A stretch of DNA of 64,000 nucleotides from Agromyces italicus DSM 16388 (GCF_000421545.1 NZ_ATXF01000007.1:62001-126000); one strand, 5' to 3'; positions 48,939-57,829 are shown, numbered from the stretch's first letter. Program-made: numbers and translations. Notes: generated from the letters alone by a model not told the origin.

Positions 48939-50137
48939 GCCGGCAGGATGCCACGGGGTCGCCGTTCCGCGAGGCGGTCATCGACCTCGACGCGCTCACC
49001 GGCAATGTGCGCACGCTCGCCGCTCGCATGGCCCCGGCCGAGATCATCGCGGTGGTGAAGGCCGACGCCTACGGGCACGGCGCGGTCGCCGCCGCTCGTG
49101 CCGCCCTTGCGGGCGGCGCGACCCGCCTCGGTGTCGCCGACCTCGACGAGGCGCACGAGCTGCGCGACGCCGGCATCGATGCTCCCGTGCTCGCCTGGCT
49201 GCACGGGCCCGACGCCGACTTCGCCCGCGCGGTCCGCGCGGGCATCGAGCTCGGCATCTCCAGCCGCGCACAGCTCGAGCGCGCGGCGGAGGCCGCGGTC
49301 GAACTCGCCCGCGGCGGCGGTGCCGTCGCGCCCGCGTGCGTGCACCTCAAGATCGACACCGGGCTCAGCCGCAACGGCGTGCCCGAAGCGGAGTGGGCCG
49401 ACGTGGTCGCCGTGGCCGCGGGCCTCGAACGCGACGGGCTGGTCGAGGTGGTCGGGATCTTCAGCCACTTCGCGAACACCTCGCGCGAGGTCGACAGCGC
49501 TCAGCTCGAGGCCTTCGAACGCGCGCTCGCCGATGCCCGGGCAGCCGGACTCTCGCCGCGGATCCGGCACATCGCCTCCACCGAGCAGGCGCTGCGCGAC
49601 CCGGCCTCCCGCTACGACGCGGTGCGCATCGGGATCGGCATGTACGGGCTCACGCCGTTCGGAGACGGCACGACCTCGACCGAGCTCGGGCTCACCCCAG
49701 TGATGACGCTCCGTGCCCGAGTCGCGGCCGTGCGCCGCGTCGAGTCGGGCGCGGGCGCCTCGTACAGCCACATCTGGCACGCCGAGCAGGCGAGCACCCT
49801 CGCCCTGGTGCCGCTCGGCTACGCCGACGGGGTGCCGCGTCAGGCGTCCGGCAACGGGGCGGAGGCGCTCCTCGCCGGTCGCCGCCGGCCGGTCGCCGGT
49901 CGCATCGCCATGGACCAGTTCATCCTCGACGTCGGCGACGACGAGGTGTCGATCGGCGACGAGGTCGTGCTCTTCGGCGACCCGGCGACGGGGGCCCCGA
50001 CCGCAGACGAGTGGGGCGCGGCGGCGGGCACGATCGGCTACGAGATCGTCACCCGCATCGGCCCTCGCGTGCCGCGCCGATACGTCGGCGGTGCCGGTGC
50101 GAGCCAGGCTGCGAGCACGACCGAGGTCCGCCCGTGA
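48935..50137 (+). CDS. alr: Alanine racemase
   Basis: 400 residues. PLP enzyme that makes D-alanine for peptidoglycan. PLP-binding Lys 42 is in VVKADAYGHG; the second catalytic residue is Tyr 277 in GASYSHIWHA. Substrate-site GRIAMDQFILDV is present. Coupled to acpS and tsaE by four-base overlaps (ATGA, GTGA). The last 15 residues are a divergent tail. Confidence 0.97.
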   Translation: MSRQDATGSPFREAVIDLDALTGNVRTLAARMAPAEIIAVVKADAYGHGAVAAARAALAGGATRLGVADLDEAHELRDAGIDAPVLAWLHGPDADFARAVRAGIELGISSRAQLERAAEAAVELARGGGAVAPACVHLKIDTGLSRNGVPEAEWADVVAVAAGLERDGLVEVVGIFSHFANTSREVDSAQLEAFERALADARAAGLSPRIRHIASTEQALRDPASRYDAVRIGIGMYGLTPFGDGTTSTELGLTPVMTLRARVAAVRRVESGAGASYSHIWHAEQASTLALVPLGYADGVPRQASGNGAEALLAGRRRPVAGRIAMDQFILDVGDDEVSIGDEVVLFGDPATGAPTADEWGAAAGTIGYEIVTRIGPRVPRRYVGGAGASQAASTTEVRP

Positions 50138-50655
50138 CGCTGTCGGCCACTTTCGCGACGGCCGAGGAGATGGGCGAGTTCGGCCGCGACCTCGGGCGCG
50201 GGCTCCGCCCCGGAGACCTGCTCGTGCTCACCGGGCCGCTCGGGGCGGGCAAGACCACCCTCACCCGGGGCATCGGCGCAGGCCTCGGCGTGCGCGGCCC
50301 CGTGCAGAGCCCGACGTTCGTCATCGCCCGCACCCACCCGAACCTCGGCGACGGCCCGCCGCTCATCCACGTCGACGCCTACCGGCTCGGCGAGGCGGCG
50401 CTCGTCGACGACCTCGATCTCGACGTCGCACGCTCGGTCGTCGTCGTCGAGTGGGGCGCCGGCCTCGTCGAGGAGCTCAGCGACTCGCGGCTCGAGATCG
50501 TGATCGAGCGCCCGACCGGTGCGAGCGAGGCGCGAGGCGAGGCTGACGGCGAGGAGGCCGGCGACGACGAGCTCGACGCCGACGAGCCGCGCACCGTCAC
50601 CGTGCGCGGCATCGGACCCCGGTGGGCGGGCACCCTGTACGCCGTCTCGGCGTAG
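50134..50655 (+). CDS. tsaE: tRNA t6A biosynthesis ATPase TsaE
   Basis: 173 residues. ATPase that recycles the TsaB-TsaD complex in making t6A at A37 of tRNA. P-loop GPLGAGKTTLTRGIG, switch SPTFVI, HVDAYRL and VVVEWG are intact. Between the core and the last strand there is a 30-residue acidic insertion (EARGEADGEEAGDDELDADE). GTG 50134 overlaps alr. Confidence 0.96.
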   Translation: MTLSATFATAEEMGEFGRDLGRGLRPGDLLVLTGPLGAGKTTLTRGIGAGLGVRGPVQSPTFVIARTHPNLGDGPPLIHVDAYRLGEAALVDDLDLDVARSVVVVEWGAGLVEELSDSRLEIVIERPTGASEARGEADGEEAGDDELDADEPRTVTVRGIGPRWAGTLYAVSA

Positions 50656-50665
50656 GCTTGTCCCC

Positions 50666-51301
50666 ATGCTCCTCGCGATCGACACCTCGACGGGCACGAG
50701 TGTCGCGATCGTCGATCGCGACGCCGCGAGCGGCGAACTGCGCGTCCTCGCCGAGACCGGCACCGACGACACCATGCGCCACGCCGAGGTGATCGGCGGG
50801 TTCATCCGAGATGCGCTCGACGAGGCCGGCATCGCCCCCGATCGCCTCTCCGGCGTCGCCGCCGGCATGGGCCCGGGGCCGTTCACCGGCCTCCGGGTCG
50901 GCATCGCCGCGGCGCACGCCTTCGCCCTGGGCGTCGCCCGCCCCTTCGTGCCCGTGCCGAGCCACGACGCGATCGCCTGGTCGCGGTACACCGCGGGGGA
51001 GACCGGTCCGCTGCAGGTCGTCACCGACGCGCGGCGCCGGGAGTTCGCCGTCTCCGAGTACGACGGGCTCGACGTGGCCGGGCTGCCGGTGCGCGTGACC
51101 GGCCCCGGGCTCGCGCCACGCGACGCACTGCCCGAGCCGCGAGGCATCCGGTTCGAGGCGGCCGTCGTCTCGGCGGGCGCCGTGGGACTCGTCGCCGAAC
51201 TCGCCTTCGCCGCCGGTCGCCTGCCGATCGCCGCCGACGCGCCCCTCTACCTCCGAGCCCCCGACGTCACCCCGTCGGCCGGAAGGCGGGTGCTCCGGTG
51301 A
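50666..51301 (+). CDS. tsaB: tRNA t6A biosynthesis partner TsaB
   Basis: 211 residues. Inactive paralogue of TsaD that dimerises with it. AIDTSTGTSVAIVDRD opening and GPGPFTGLRVGIAAAHAFAL are diagnostic. TAGGCT (50653-50658) ends 7 bases before ATG 50666 and overlaps the tsaE stop, so an internal leaderless promoter is possible. Coupled to rimI by GTGA. Confidence 0.96.
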   Translation: MLLAIDTSTGTSVAIVDRDAASGELRVLAETGTDDTMRHAEVIGGFIRDALDEAGIAPDRLSGVAAGMGPGPFTGLRVGIAAAHAFALGVARPFVPVPSHDAIAWSRYTAGETGPLQVVTDARRREFAVSEYDGLDVAGLPVRVTGPGLAPRDALPEPRGIRFEAAVVSAGAVGLVAELAFAAGRLPIAADAPLYLRAPDVTPSAGRRVLR

Positions 51302-51906
51302 GCGTGTTCATGCGCCGCGCCCGGCTCGGCGACCTCGACGCGATCATGCGGCTCGAGCGGGCCACCTTCACCGAGGACGCCTGGCCCGAAGACGCGATGC
51401 GCCGCGAACTCGAGAGCCCGCACGGCTACTACCTGGTGGCGGTCGACGACGAGCTCGCGTCGCGTCAGGCGCACGCCGGGTCGGGCGGTGCCGACGAGGT
51501 CGACGACGAGGCATCCGAGGCGCAGCATGACGAGTCGGATGCCGCGTGGCCCCCGCTGCTCGGCTACGCCGGCCTGCTGGCGCCCTCGGGCGGCGACCAG
51601 GGAGACATCCAGACGATCGCCGTCGACCCGGCCGCACGCGGAATCGGCCTCGGTCGAGGGCTCATGCATGCGCTCATCACCGAGTCGCGGCGCCGCGGCA
51701 TCGCGCAGCTCTTCCTCGAGGTGCGTGCCGACAATCCGATCGCCCGGTCCTTGTACGAGTCGCTCGGCTTCGTGGAGATCGGGGTGCGCCCGAGGTACTA
51801 TCGGCGCGGCGTCGATGCGATCATGATGCAGCTCGCCGTACCCCCGGCGGTCACACGGCCGGCGGGCGGCGCCGGCGGCGCGACCATCCGAGGGGTGAGC
51901 CGATGA
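51298..51906 (+). CDS. rimI: Ribosomal-protein-S18-alanine N-acetyltransferase (GNAT) with acidic insertion
   Basis: 202 residues. GNAT acetyltransferase; E. coli RimI acetylates the N-terminus of S18. Acetyl-CoA loop is [38 protein letters not shown] and [16 protein letters not shown] are typical. An acidic insertion of about 35 residues ([20 protein letters not shown]) splits the second and third strands (about 55-85). Coupled to tsaB and tsaD by four-base overlaps. RimI within t6A operons is common. Confidence 0.93.
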   Translation: MSVFMRRARLGDLDAIMRLERATFTEDAWPEDAMRRELESPHGYYLVAVDDELASRQAHAGSGGADEVDDEASEAQHDESDAAWPPLLGYAGLLAPSGGDQGDIQTIAVDPAARGIGLGRGLMHALITESRRRGIAQLFLEVRADNPIARSLYESLGFVEIGVRPRYYRRGVDAIMMQLAVPPAVTRPAGGAGGATIRGVSR

Positions 51907-52958
51907 ACACCGGCGACCCGCTCATCCTCGGCATCGAGACGTCCTGCGACGAGACCGGCGTGGGCATCGTGCGCGGCACGACGCTGCTCGCCAACACGAT
52001 CGCCTCCTCGATGGAGGAGCACGCGCGCTACGGCGGCGTCGTTCCCGAGGTCGCGGCCCGCGCGCACCTCGAGGCGATGGGGCCGACGATCCGTGCGGCG
52101 CTCGCCGAGGCATCCGTCACGCTCGACGAGATCGACGCGGTCGCCGTCACGAGCGGGCCGGGCCTCGCCGGGGCGCTCATGGTCGGCGTCGGGGCCGCGA
52201 AGGCGCTCGCGCTCTCCCTGGGGGTCCCGATCTACGCGGTGAACCACCTCGTCGGGCATGTGGGGGCCGACCTCCTCGACACGTCCGACCCGCTCGAGAC
52301 GCCGACGGTGGCACTGCTCGTCTCCGGCGGACACACCTCGCTCCTCCTGGTCCGCGACCTCGTCTCCGACGTCGAACTGCTCGGCGAGACCATCGACGAC
52401 GCCGCAGGCGAGGCCTTCGACAAGGTCGCCCGCGTGCTCGGCCTGCCCTACCCCGGAGGGCCCGAGATCGACCGCGCAGCGGTGGGCGGCGACCCCGAGG
52501 CGATCCGCTTCCCGCGGGGACTCACCCGTCCGAAGGACCTCGCGGCGCACCGCTACGACTTCAGTTTCTCAGGGCTGAAGACCGCCGTCGCCCGCTGGGT
52601 CGAGCAGCGTGAGGCCGCCGGCGAGCCCGTGCCGGTCGCCGACGTCGCCGCGAGCTTCCGGGAGGCGGTCGTCGACGTGCTGGTCGCGAAGGCGATCGAC
52701 GCGTGCACCGAACTCGGGGTGCCGCGACTGCTCCTCGGCGGCGGGGTCATCGCGAACGCGCGCCTGCGTGACGTCGCCGCCGAACGGGCCGAGGCGGCGG
52801 GCATCGCACTGCGGGTCCCACCCCTCTCGCTCTGCACCGACAACGGCGCGATGATCGCGGCACTCGGCGCGCAGCTCGTGATGGCGGGCCATGCGCCGTC
52901 CGACCTCGGCTTCGGCGCCGATTCGACGCTGCCGGTGACCGAGATCCAGGTCGTGTGA
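51903..52958 (+). CDS. tsaD: tRNA N6-adenosine threonylcarbamoyltransferase TsaD
   Basis: 351 residues. Catalytic subunit of t6A synthesis. [16 protein letters not shown], metal ligands in [21 protein letters not shown] and [15 protein letters not shown] are intact. ATG 51903 overlaps rimI. With tsaB, tsaE and rimI it forms a complete set except tsaC, which is not in the window. Confidence 0.98.
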   Translation: MNTGDPLILGIETSCDETGVGIVRGTTLLANTIASSMEEHARYGGVVPEVAARAHLEAMGPTIRAALAEASVTLDEIDAVAVTSGPGLAGALMVGVGAAKALALSLGVPIYAVNHLVGHVGADLLDTSDPLETPTVALLVSGGHTSLLLVRDLVSDVELLGETIDDAAGEAFDKVARVLGLPYPGGPEIDRAAVGGDPEAIRFPRGLTRPKDLAAHRYDFSFSGLKTAVARWVEQREAAGEPVPVADVAASFREAVVDVLVAKAIDACTELGVPRLLLGGGVIANARLRDVAAERAEAAGIALRVPPLSLCTDNGAMIAALGAQLVMAGHAPSDLGFGADSTLPVTEIQVV

Positions 52959-53095
52959 CGGCCGAAGCCTGTGCACGCGGGCCCTCGCGCGATAGTGTGG
53001 GGACGAAATCACCGGAGCGCGGCGTCGATCGTGCGCGCCCGGAGCGTCCCTCAACCCGAGGGAGCGCTGCACACACAGCATCGAGGGGAACCACC

Positions 53096-53485
53096 GTGAC
53101 CGACCCGAACCTTCCCGAGCAGCCCGCGGGCGCCGTTCCGCCCGTGCCCCCGGCTGCTCCCGCAGCCCCGGCCGCTCCCGCGTACGGCGCGCCGCCGGCT
53201 GCTCCGGCCTACGCCGCGCCCGCCTACGGTGCACCTGCTTCGACCAAGACCAACGTGCTCGCGATCGTCTCGCTCGTCTCGGCATTCTTCGTGTCGCTCG
53301 TCGCGATCATCACCGGGCACATCGCGCTCGGCCAGATCAAGAAGACCGGCGAGCAGGGGCGTGGGCTCGCCATCGCCGGCCTCATCCTCGGGTACATCGG
53401 CCTCGTCGTGGGCATCATCCTCGTCATCGTGTGGATCGCCGCCTTCGCGTTCGTCGCCTCGAACCCCCAGATCACCACGTACTGA
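53096..53485 (+). CDS. Pro/Ala-rich small membrane protein 1 (DUF4190-like)
   Basis: 129 residues. N-terminal 45 residues are Pro/Ala/Tyr-rich (APAYGAPPAAPAYAAPAYGA). Two membrane spans follow (about 48-75 and 88-118) with the turn GHIALGQIKKTGEQGRGLAIAGLILGY-type sequence, as in DUF4190 proteins. GTG 53096 after GAGGGGAA. TAGTGT near 52993 may be its -10. Function unknown. Confidence 0.8.
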   Translation: MTDPNLPEQPAGAVPPVPPAAPAAPAAPAYGAPPAAPAYAAPAYGAPASTKTNVLAIVSLVSAFFVSLVAIITGHIALGQIKKTGEQGRGLAIAGLILGYIGLVVGIILVIVWIAAFAFVASNPQITTY

Positions 53486-53525
53486 GCCGCGCCGGTACCC
53501 GCATCAAGCAGAGCAAGGAGCACCG

Positions 53526-54242
53526 ATGAGTGATCCGAAGAACCCCGAGGAACTCCCCGGCGAGCCGGTCGAGCCGACGGTGCCGAACGTGCCCGAGCCC
53601 GTCGTTCCCGACGCGCCCGAGCCCGAGGTGCCCGGTGCGCCCGAGCCGGTCGTCCCGGTGGATGCGGCCGCGACCGGCCCCGAGGTGCCCTCGGTACCCG
53701 AGCCGCCGGCCGCGCCCGAGGCGCCGACCGCGCCGCCGGCTCCGCCCGCCCCGCCGGCTCCGCCCGCTCCGCCCGCCTACGGTGCAGCGGCACCCGCGGC
53801 GCCGCCGAGCTATGGCGCCGCCGCGCCGCCCCCCGCGTACGGTGCTCCGGCGCAGCCCGGTTACGGTGCTCCGGCGCAGCCGGGTTACGGTGCTCCGGCG
53901 CAGCCCGCGTACGGTCAGCCCGGGTACGGTGCCTACGGCACCGCACCGAGCAAGCCGACCCCGGTGTTCAGCTTGATCTCGCTCATCGCCGGCGTGCTCG
54001 GCATCGTGGGGGGATTCGCCGTCGTGTGGATCCCCTTCGTCGGCGGCATCATGCAGCTGTTCATCCCGGCCGCGGCCGTGGTGCTCGGCTTCATCGGCAA
54101 GCGCAAGGAGCCTGCTGCGAAGGGCATGTGGCTGACCGGCATCATCACCGGCTTCGTCGGGATCGCCATGGGCCTGCTGTCGATCGTGCTCTGGAGCGTG
54201 CTCTTCGCGAGCGTTCCCTACGGCGATTACGACGTCTACTGA
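53526..54242 (+). CDS. Pro/Ala-rich small membrane protein 2
   Basis: 238 residues. A long N-terminal region (about 1-145) of Glu/Pro, then Ala/Pro and three YGAPAQPG units, is followed by two to three membrane spans (about 150-180, 185-200 and 210-232). The turn KRKEPAAKGMWLTGIITGF resembles the turn in the gene before it. AGCAAGGAGCACC gives the ribosome binding site. Likely a paralogue of the first gene with a longer extension. Function unknown. Confidence 0.8.
   Translation: MSDPKNPEELPGEPVEPTVPNVPEPVVPDAPEPEVPGAPEPVVPVDAAATGPEVPSVPEPPAAPEAPTAPPAPPAPPAPPAPPAYGAAAPAAPPSYGAAAPPPAYGAPAQPGYGAPAQPGYGAPAQPAYGQPGYGAYGTAPSKPTPVFSLISLIAGVLGIVGGFAVVWIPFVGGIMQLFIPAAAVVLGFIGKRKEPAAKGMWLTGIITGFVGIAMGLLSIVLWSVLFASVPYGDYDVY
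53838..53909 (+). repeat. 24-bp tandem repeat, three units
   Basis: Units at 53838-53861, 53862-53885 and 53886-53909 encode YGAPAQPG (last unit YGAPAQPA). They are nearly identical in DNA. Confidence 0.9.
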
Positions 54243-54249
54243 GGGTGCC

Positions 54250-54876
54250 ATGAACGACCGTGCGGGGGTCTCGCCCGAGGGCGGGGCCCCCGACCGCCGT
54301 TCTCGGGCGGAGCCTCCGGCGCCCCGGGCTCCTTCCGAGTCCGCGGGTGCGTCGGCCGCGCCGCCCCGATCCGAGGCCGGTGTCGCCGATGCGACCGTGC
54401 CGGCGATCGACGACCGCCCGACGCTCGAGCCCTCGTCCGAGGGCGAGTCCTCGTCCGACGACCCGCTCGCGCCCTACCGACCCGCAGAACCGACCCTGCG
54501 CGCCGATCCCGCCGTCCGCGAGTTCGACGTGCCCATCGACACGGGTCAACTCCGGCGCATCTCGACCGGGCAGCTGCTCGTCGTGCATCGGCCCGAGTAC
54601 GACCAGCGCGAGGTCGTGGAGGCGCAGCAGCAGAGCCGCGCCTACAGCTGGGTCGCCGCGGTCACGGGCACCGTCGGAGCGACGGCATCGCTGTTCGTCG
54701 GGTGGATGCTGCCGCTCTCGATCGCGGCCATCGTCTTCGGCGTGCTGGGCCTCCGCCGCGAGGAGCACGGGCGAACGCTCGCGTTCGTCGGCATCGGCAC
54801 CGGGCTCGGCGGACTCGTGTTCTCGGCGCTCTGGATCGGCTATTACGCGATCGTGTTCGGCGCACTGCCGTCCTGA
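54250..54876 (+). CDS. Unknown membrane protein 3 of the tandem set
   Basis: 208 residues. Disordered, acidic and Pro/Ala-rich N-terminus (about 1-85), a short folded part (REFDVPIDTGQLRRISTGQL), then two or three spans (about 137-160, 165-175 and 178-205) with the turn LRREEHGRTLAFVGIGTGLG, like the DUF4190 turn in its neighbours. Starts 7 bases after the previous stop, so it is in the same transcript. Confidence 0.75.
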   Translation: MNDRAGVSPEGGAPDRRSRAEPPAPRAPSESAGASAAPPRSEAGVADATVPAIDDRPTLEPSSEGESSSDDPLAPYRPAEPTLRADPAVREFDVPIDTGQLRRISTGQLLVVHRPEYDQREVVEAQQQSRAYSWVAAVTGTVGATASLFVGWMLPLSIAAIVFGVLGLRREEHGRTLAFVGIGTGLGGLVFSALWIGYYAIVFGALPS

Positions 54877-54918
54877 CGAGCGGGGTCTCGAGACGCGTCC
54901 TCCTGCGTCGGGCGCTCC

Positions 54919-56118
54919 TCAACCCGCGGTTTCGAGCCGTTCGACGAGCAGCGTCACGTGGCGACCCTGCTCGCGGGTGAGCACGACGGTCGCCCGCTCC
55001 GAGCCCTTCAGCTTCAGGCGCGTCCGCAGCGCGGCGGGGTCGACGTCGACACCGCGCTTCTTGATCTCGAGCGCGCCCACGCCGCGGGCGTGCAACGCCT
55101 GACGCAGCCCGCGCTCATCGGCGGGCAGCCGTTCGATCACCCGGAACCCGCGGGCGAACGGCGATGCGAACGCGGTGTCGGCGGTGAGGTAGGCGATGCC
55201 GGGACTCAGCATCCAGGCGCCGTTCGACCGGGCGAGTTCGCCGATGAGCCGCGCTCGGATGACCGCGCCGTCGGGCTCGTAGAGGTAGTCGCCGAGCGGG
55301 CCGTCGGGGGCGTCGGGGGAGTCGGCCGCCGCGCTGAGCTCGTGCGCCAGCTCGCCGCGGATGACGAGCGCCGAACGGCCGATGCCGGGGCGTGCGAGCG
55401 CGCCGAGCCAGACGCCCAGTTCGACCACGTCGCCGTCGACGGAGACCCACTGCGCCTCAGCGCCTGCGGGGATCACGTCCCGGTCGGTGCCGGGGCCGAG
55501 CTTCACGCCCACCGGCAGCCGGTCGGCGAGCCCGAAAGCGAAGTCGAGGCTCGGCGAGTACGCCGAGGCATCCGCGATGCGCGTCGTGGTGCCGCCCGCG
55601 GTGGTGCGACGCGCCGGATCGAGCCAGACGCCGCCGACGCCGCCGAGCGCGACGTCCCCCGCGCGCTCGTGCAGCACCCGGGCGTGGGGGAACGGGGTGA
55701 GGTTGTAGGCCGCGATCGCAGCGGTGACCTCGTCGGCATCGGCGGCGGTCACCTCGAGGTCGATCGCGGCCATGGCGAGGGCGTCCCCGCCGATGCCGCA
55801 GCCGAGGTCGGCGACGTGGTGCACCCCGGCTCGTGAGAACCGGCCGGCGTGGAGTGCGGCGACCTGCAGCCGGGTCGCCTGTTCGAGTCCGGCTTCGGTG
55901 AAGAGCATGCGTGCGGCGAAGGGGCCGAACTTCGCTGCGGCCTTCGCACGGAGCTTCGCCTGGCTGAGCACGGTGGCGACCAGCGAGGCCGGATGCCCCT
56001 GGCGGCGGAGGGCGGCGACCGTCTTCACGATGTCGGCCTTCGAGTCCCATTCGGGCAGGCCGTCGAGGAGCCGCAGCCCTTCGGGTGAGAGGAGTTCGAC
56101 GAGCTCGGAGCGTTCCAC
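54919..56118 (-). CDS. SAM-dependent methyltransferase, THUMP-like
   Basis: 399 residues. Rossmann methyltransferase core in the first half: DLGCGIGGDALAMAA (SAM loop), LEVTAADADEVTAAIAAYN and GGVWLDPARRT with a DPAR motif. The C-terminal part ends in a small domain (VGALEIKKRGVDVDPAALRT) of the kind called THUMP-like in actinobacterial proteins. RNA is the probable substrate; the exact target is unknown. ATG 56118 with GGAACG-type context. It ends convergently against the tandem membrane genes. Confidence 0.8.
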   Translation of the reverse strand: MERSELVELLSPEGLRLLDGLPEWDSKADIVKTVAALRRQGHPASLVATVLSQAKLRAKAAAKFGPFAARMLFTEAGLEQATRLQVAALHAGRFSRAGVHHVADLGCGIGGDALAMAAIDLEVTAADADEVTAAIAAYNLTPFPHARVLHERAGDVALGGVGGVWLDPARRTTAGGTTTRIADASAYSPSLDFAFGLADRLPVGVKLGPGTDRDVIPAGAEAQWVSVDGDVVELGVWLGALARPGIGRSALVIRGELAHELSAAADSPDAPDGPLGDYLYEPDGAVIRARLIGELARSNGAWMLSPGIAYLTADTAFASPFARGFRVIERLPADERGLRQALHARGVGALEIKKRGVDVDPAALRTRLKLKGSERATVVLTREQGRHVTLLVERLETAG

Positions 56119-56203
56119 CCGGCCACGCTAGCACCGTGGCGCGGCCGCCGAGCGGCGACGGTGCGGGGCATCCGACCGCCGTGTTCGCCCCGCGTGAACG
56201 GAC

Positions 56204-56228
56204 TGGCACTCACGTTGCACGAGTGCCA
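56204..56228 (+). promoter_or_regulatory. CIRCE-type HrcA operator 1
   Basis: TGGCACTC-N9-GAGTGCCA, a perfect inverted repeat that matches the CIRCE core. The -35 hexamer TTGCAC (56215-56220) lies inside its spacer. Confidence 0.85.
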
Positions 56229-56243
56229 AAACGCGCCTAGACT
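56215..56243 (+). promoter_or_regulatory. groES promoter
   Basis: TTGCAC (56215-56220), 17 bases, TAGACT (56238-56243). It lies between and overlaps the two CIRCE elements, so HrcA binding would block polymerase. Confidence 0.8.
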
Positions 56244-56247
56244 CGGC

Positions 56248-56274
56248 TTAGCACTCTCACTCAGAGGCTGCTAA
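56248..56274 (+). promoter_or_regulatory. CIRCE-type HrcA operator 2
   Basis: TTAGCACTC-N9-GGCTGCTAA: the left arm is the CIRCE consensus and the right arm matches 7 of 9. It lies just after the -10 element, at the expected transcription start. Confidence 0.85.
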
Positions 56275-56320
56275 TCAGTCTTCGCAAGACAGTTTCTTCA
56301 TCAGAGAGATAGGGGCAACC

Positions 56321-56617
56321 GTGTCGGTTTCCATCAAGCCGCTCGAGGATCGCATCGTCATCAAGCAGGTCGAGGCCGAGCAGACCACCGCGTCGGGCCT
56401 CGTGATCCCCGACACCGCCAAGGAGAAGCCCCAGGAGGGCGAGGTCGTGGCGGTCGGCCCCGGCCGCATCGACGACAACGGCAACCGCGTCCCGCTCGAC
56501 GTCGCCGTCGGCGACAAGGTGATCTACTCGAAGTACGGCGGCACCGAGGTCAAGTTCGGCGGCGAGGACTTCCTGGTCCTCTCGGCCCGCGACGTGCTCG
56601 CGGTCGTCGTTCGCTGA
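56321..56617 (+). CDS. groES: 10-kDa chaperonin GroES
   Basis: 98 residues, full length. Lid of the GroEL folding chamber. [36 protein letters not shown] contains the mobile loop; the end [13 protein letters not shown] is typical. GTG 56321. No groEL follows: a terminator and rarD come next, so the partner is elsewhere in the genome. Control by HrcA is predicted from the two CIRCE operators. Confidence 0.98.
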   Translation: MSVSIKPLEDRIVIKQVEAEQTTASGLVIPDTAKEKPQEGEVVAVGPGRIDDNGNRVPLDVAVGDKVIYSKYGGTEVKFGGEDFLVLSARDVLAVVVR

Positions 56618-56633
56618 GCGACTCGATTCATTC

Positions 56634-56670
56634 CAGAACGGCCCGGGTGCAGCGCATCCGGGCCGTTCTG
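56634..56670 (+). terminator. Terminator after groES
   Basis: CAGAACGGCCCGG (56634-56646) pairs perfectly with CCGGGCCGTTCTG (56658-56670). The inner bases extend the stem by up to four pairs. Sixteen bases after the stop; it isolates groES as a single-gene unit. Confidence 0.85.
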
Positions 56671-56722
56671 CGTCTTCGCCCTCGGCCGCCGCTGCCACCT
56701 CGCGGGGGCGTAGTCTGTATCG

Positions 56723-57673
56723 GTGAATCCCGCCCCTGAGACCCCTGCTGCGACGACGCGAGCTGGCATCAGCAGGCCCGGACTCGCGTACGCGATCTCC
56801 TCCTACCTTCTCTGGGGCTTCCTCCCCATCTACTTCATCGCGCTCGCACCCACGGGCTCGCTCGAGATCGTCGCCTGGCGGATCCTCCTCTCGCTCGTCT
56901 TCTGCGCGCTGCTCATCACGGTGACGCGCGGATGGGGCGCACTCTTCGCCCTGCTCCGCGACCGACGGGTGCTCCTCACAATGGCGGTGGCGGGCGTGCT
57001 CATCTTCGTCAACTGGCAGACCTACGTCTACGCGGCGGTCTCCGAGCAGGTCGTCGAGGCTTCGCTCGGATACTTCATCAACCCGATCGTGACCGTCTTC
57101 CTCGGCGTCCTCGTGCTGCGCGAACGGTTGAACACGACGCAGTGGGTCGCCGTCGGCATCAGCATCGTCGCGGTGGTCGTCCTCGCCGTCGGCCACGGGC
57201 AGTTCCCGTGGATCGCGCTGCTGCTCGCCTTCTCGTTCGGCTTCTACGGACTCATCAAGAAGCGGGTCGGTCCTCGCGTCGACGCCGTCTCGGGCCTGAC
57301 GCTCGAGACCCTGTGGCTCGCACCCCTCGCCGCAGTGCAGCTGTGGTGGGTCGCCGCGACCACGGGGCTCACGATGGGCGCCGAAGGCACCTGGCACACC
57401 ATGCTGCTGCTCGGCGCCGGCGCCGTCACGGCGGTGCCGCTGCTGCTGTTCGCGGCGGCCTCGCGCAGGCTTCCGCTCATCTACATGGGCTTCATCCAGT
57501 ACTTCGCCCCGTTCATCCAGTTCCTCGTCGGCGTGGTGCTCCTCGGCGAGCCGATGCCGCCCGAGCGATGGATCGGGTTCGCGCTCGTCTGGGTGGCCCT
57601 CGCCGTGCTCACGGTCGATCTCCTCCGTGGAGTTCGGCGGGCGTCGAGGCGTGTCGTCGCCGAGCCGGTCTGA
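56723..57673 (+). CDS. rarD: RarD-type drug/metabolite transporter (EamA family)
   Basis: 316 residues, about ten membrane spans in two EamA repeats. GLAYAISSYLLWGFLPIYF, NWQTYVYAA and VEASLGYFINPI are the RarD signatures; the second repeat ends with FIQYFAPFIQFLVGVVLLGE. E. coli RarD was linked to chloramphenicol resistance, but the physiological substrate is unknown. TAGTCT (56711-56716) ends 6 bases before the GTG, with no ribosome binding site: probably leaderless. Confidence 0.92.
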   Translation: MNPAPETPAATTRAGISRPGLAYAISSYLLWGFLPIYFIALAPTGSLEIVAWRILLSLVFCALLITVTRGWGALFALLRDRRVLLTMAVAGVLIFVNWQTYVYAAVSEQVVEASLGYFINPIVTVFLGVLVLRERLNTTQWVAVGISIVAVVVLAVGHGQFPWIALLLAFSFGFYGLIKKRVGPRVDAVSGLTLETLWLAPLAAVQLWWVAATTGLTMGAEGTWHTMLLLGAGAVTAVPLLLFAAASRRLPLIYMGFIQYFAPFIQFLVGVVLLGEPMPPERWIGFALVWVALAVLTVDLLRGVRRASRRVVAEPV

Positions 57674-57757
57674 GCACGCGCCGAGTGCGGGTTCCGCGCA
57701 TGATGACGCCGAATGACGCTGATTTCGTGCGTGGAGCCGCGGAAGGGTGTCGATGAG

Positions 57758-57829
57758 GTAACAATCCCGACGGGTGTTACCGGGTTGTGACCGGGGTGAC
57801 TTGTGTCCGCCGATGCCCCGGAATACTGT
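57758..57829 (+). promoter_or_regulatory. Promoter and operator region of the binding-protein gene
   Basis: TTGTGT (57801-57806), 17 bases, TACTGT (57824-57829) is a good promoter. Just upstream, GTAACA (57758-57763) and TGTTAC (57775-57780) form an inverted repeat. GTTAC (57776) and GTGAC (57787) are spaced by 6 bases, as in GlnR-type boxes. An activator of nitrogen response is a reasonable guess. Confidence 0.55.

Noticed and set aside
46409-49780. 1123-codon open frame on the minus strand
   Set aside because: It lies over coaA, glmS, acpS and alr, whose motifs are intact. Its translation is Arg/Asp/His-rich without any domain, the usual mirror of high-GC coding sequence.
53838-53909. CRISPR-like array
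   Set aside because: The repeat units are contiguous 24-mers within a reading frame, with no spacers; they encode YGAPAQPG.
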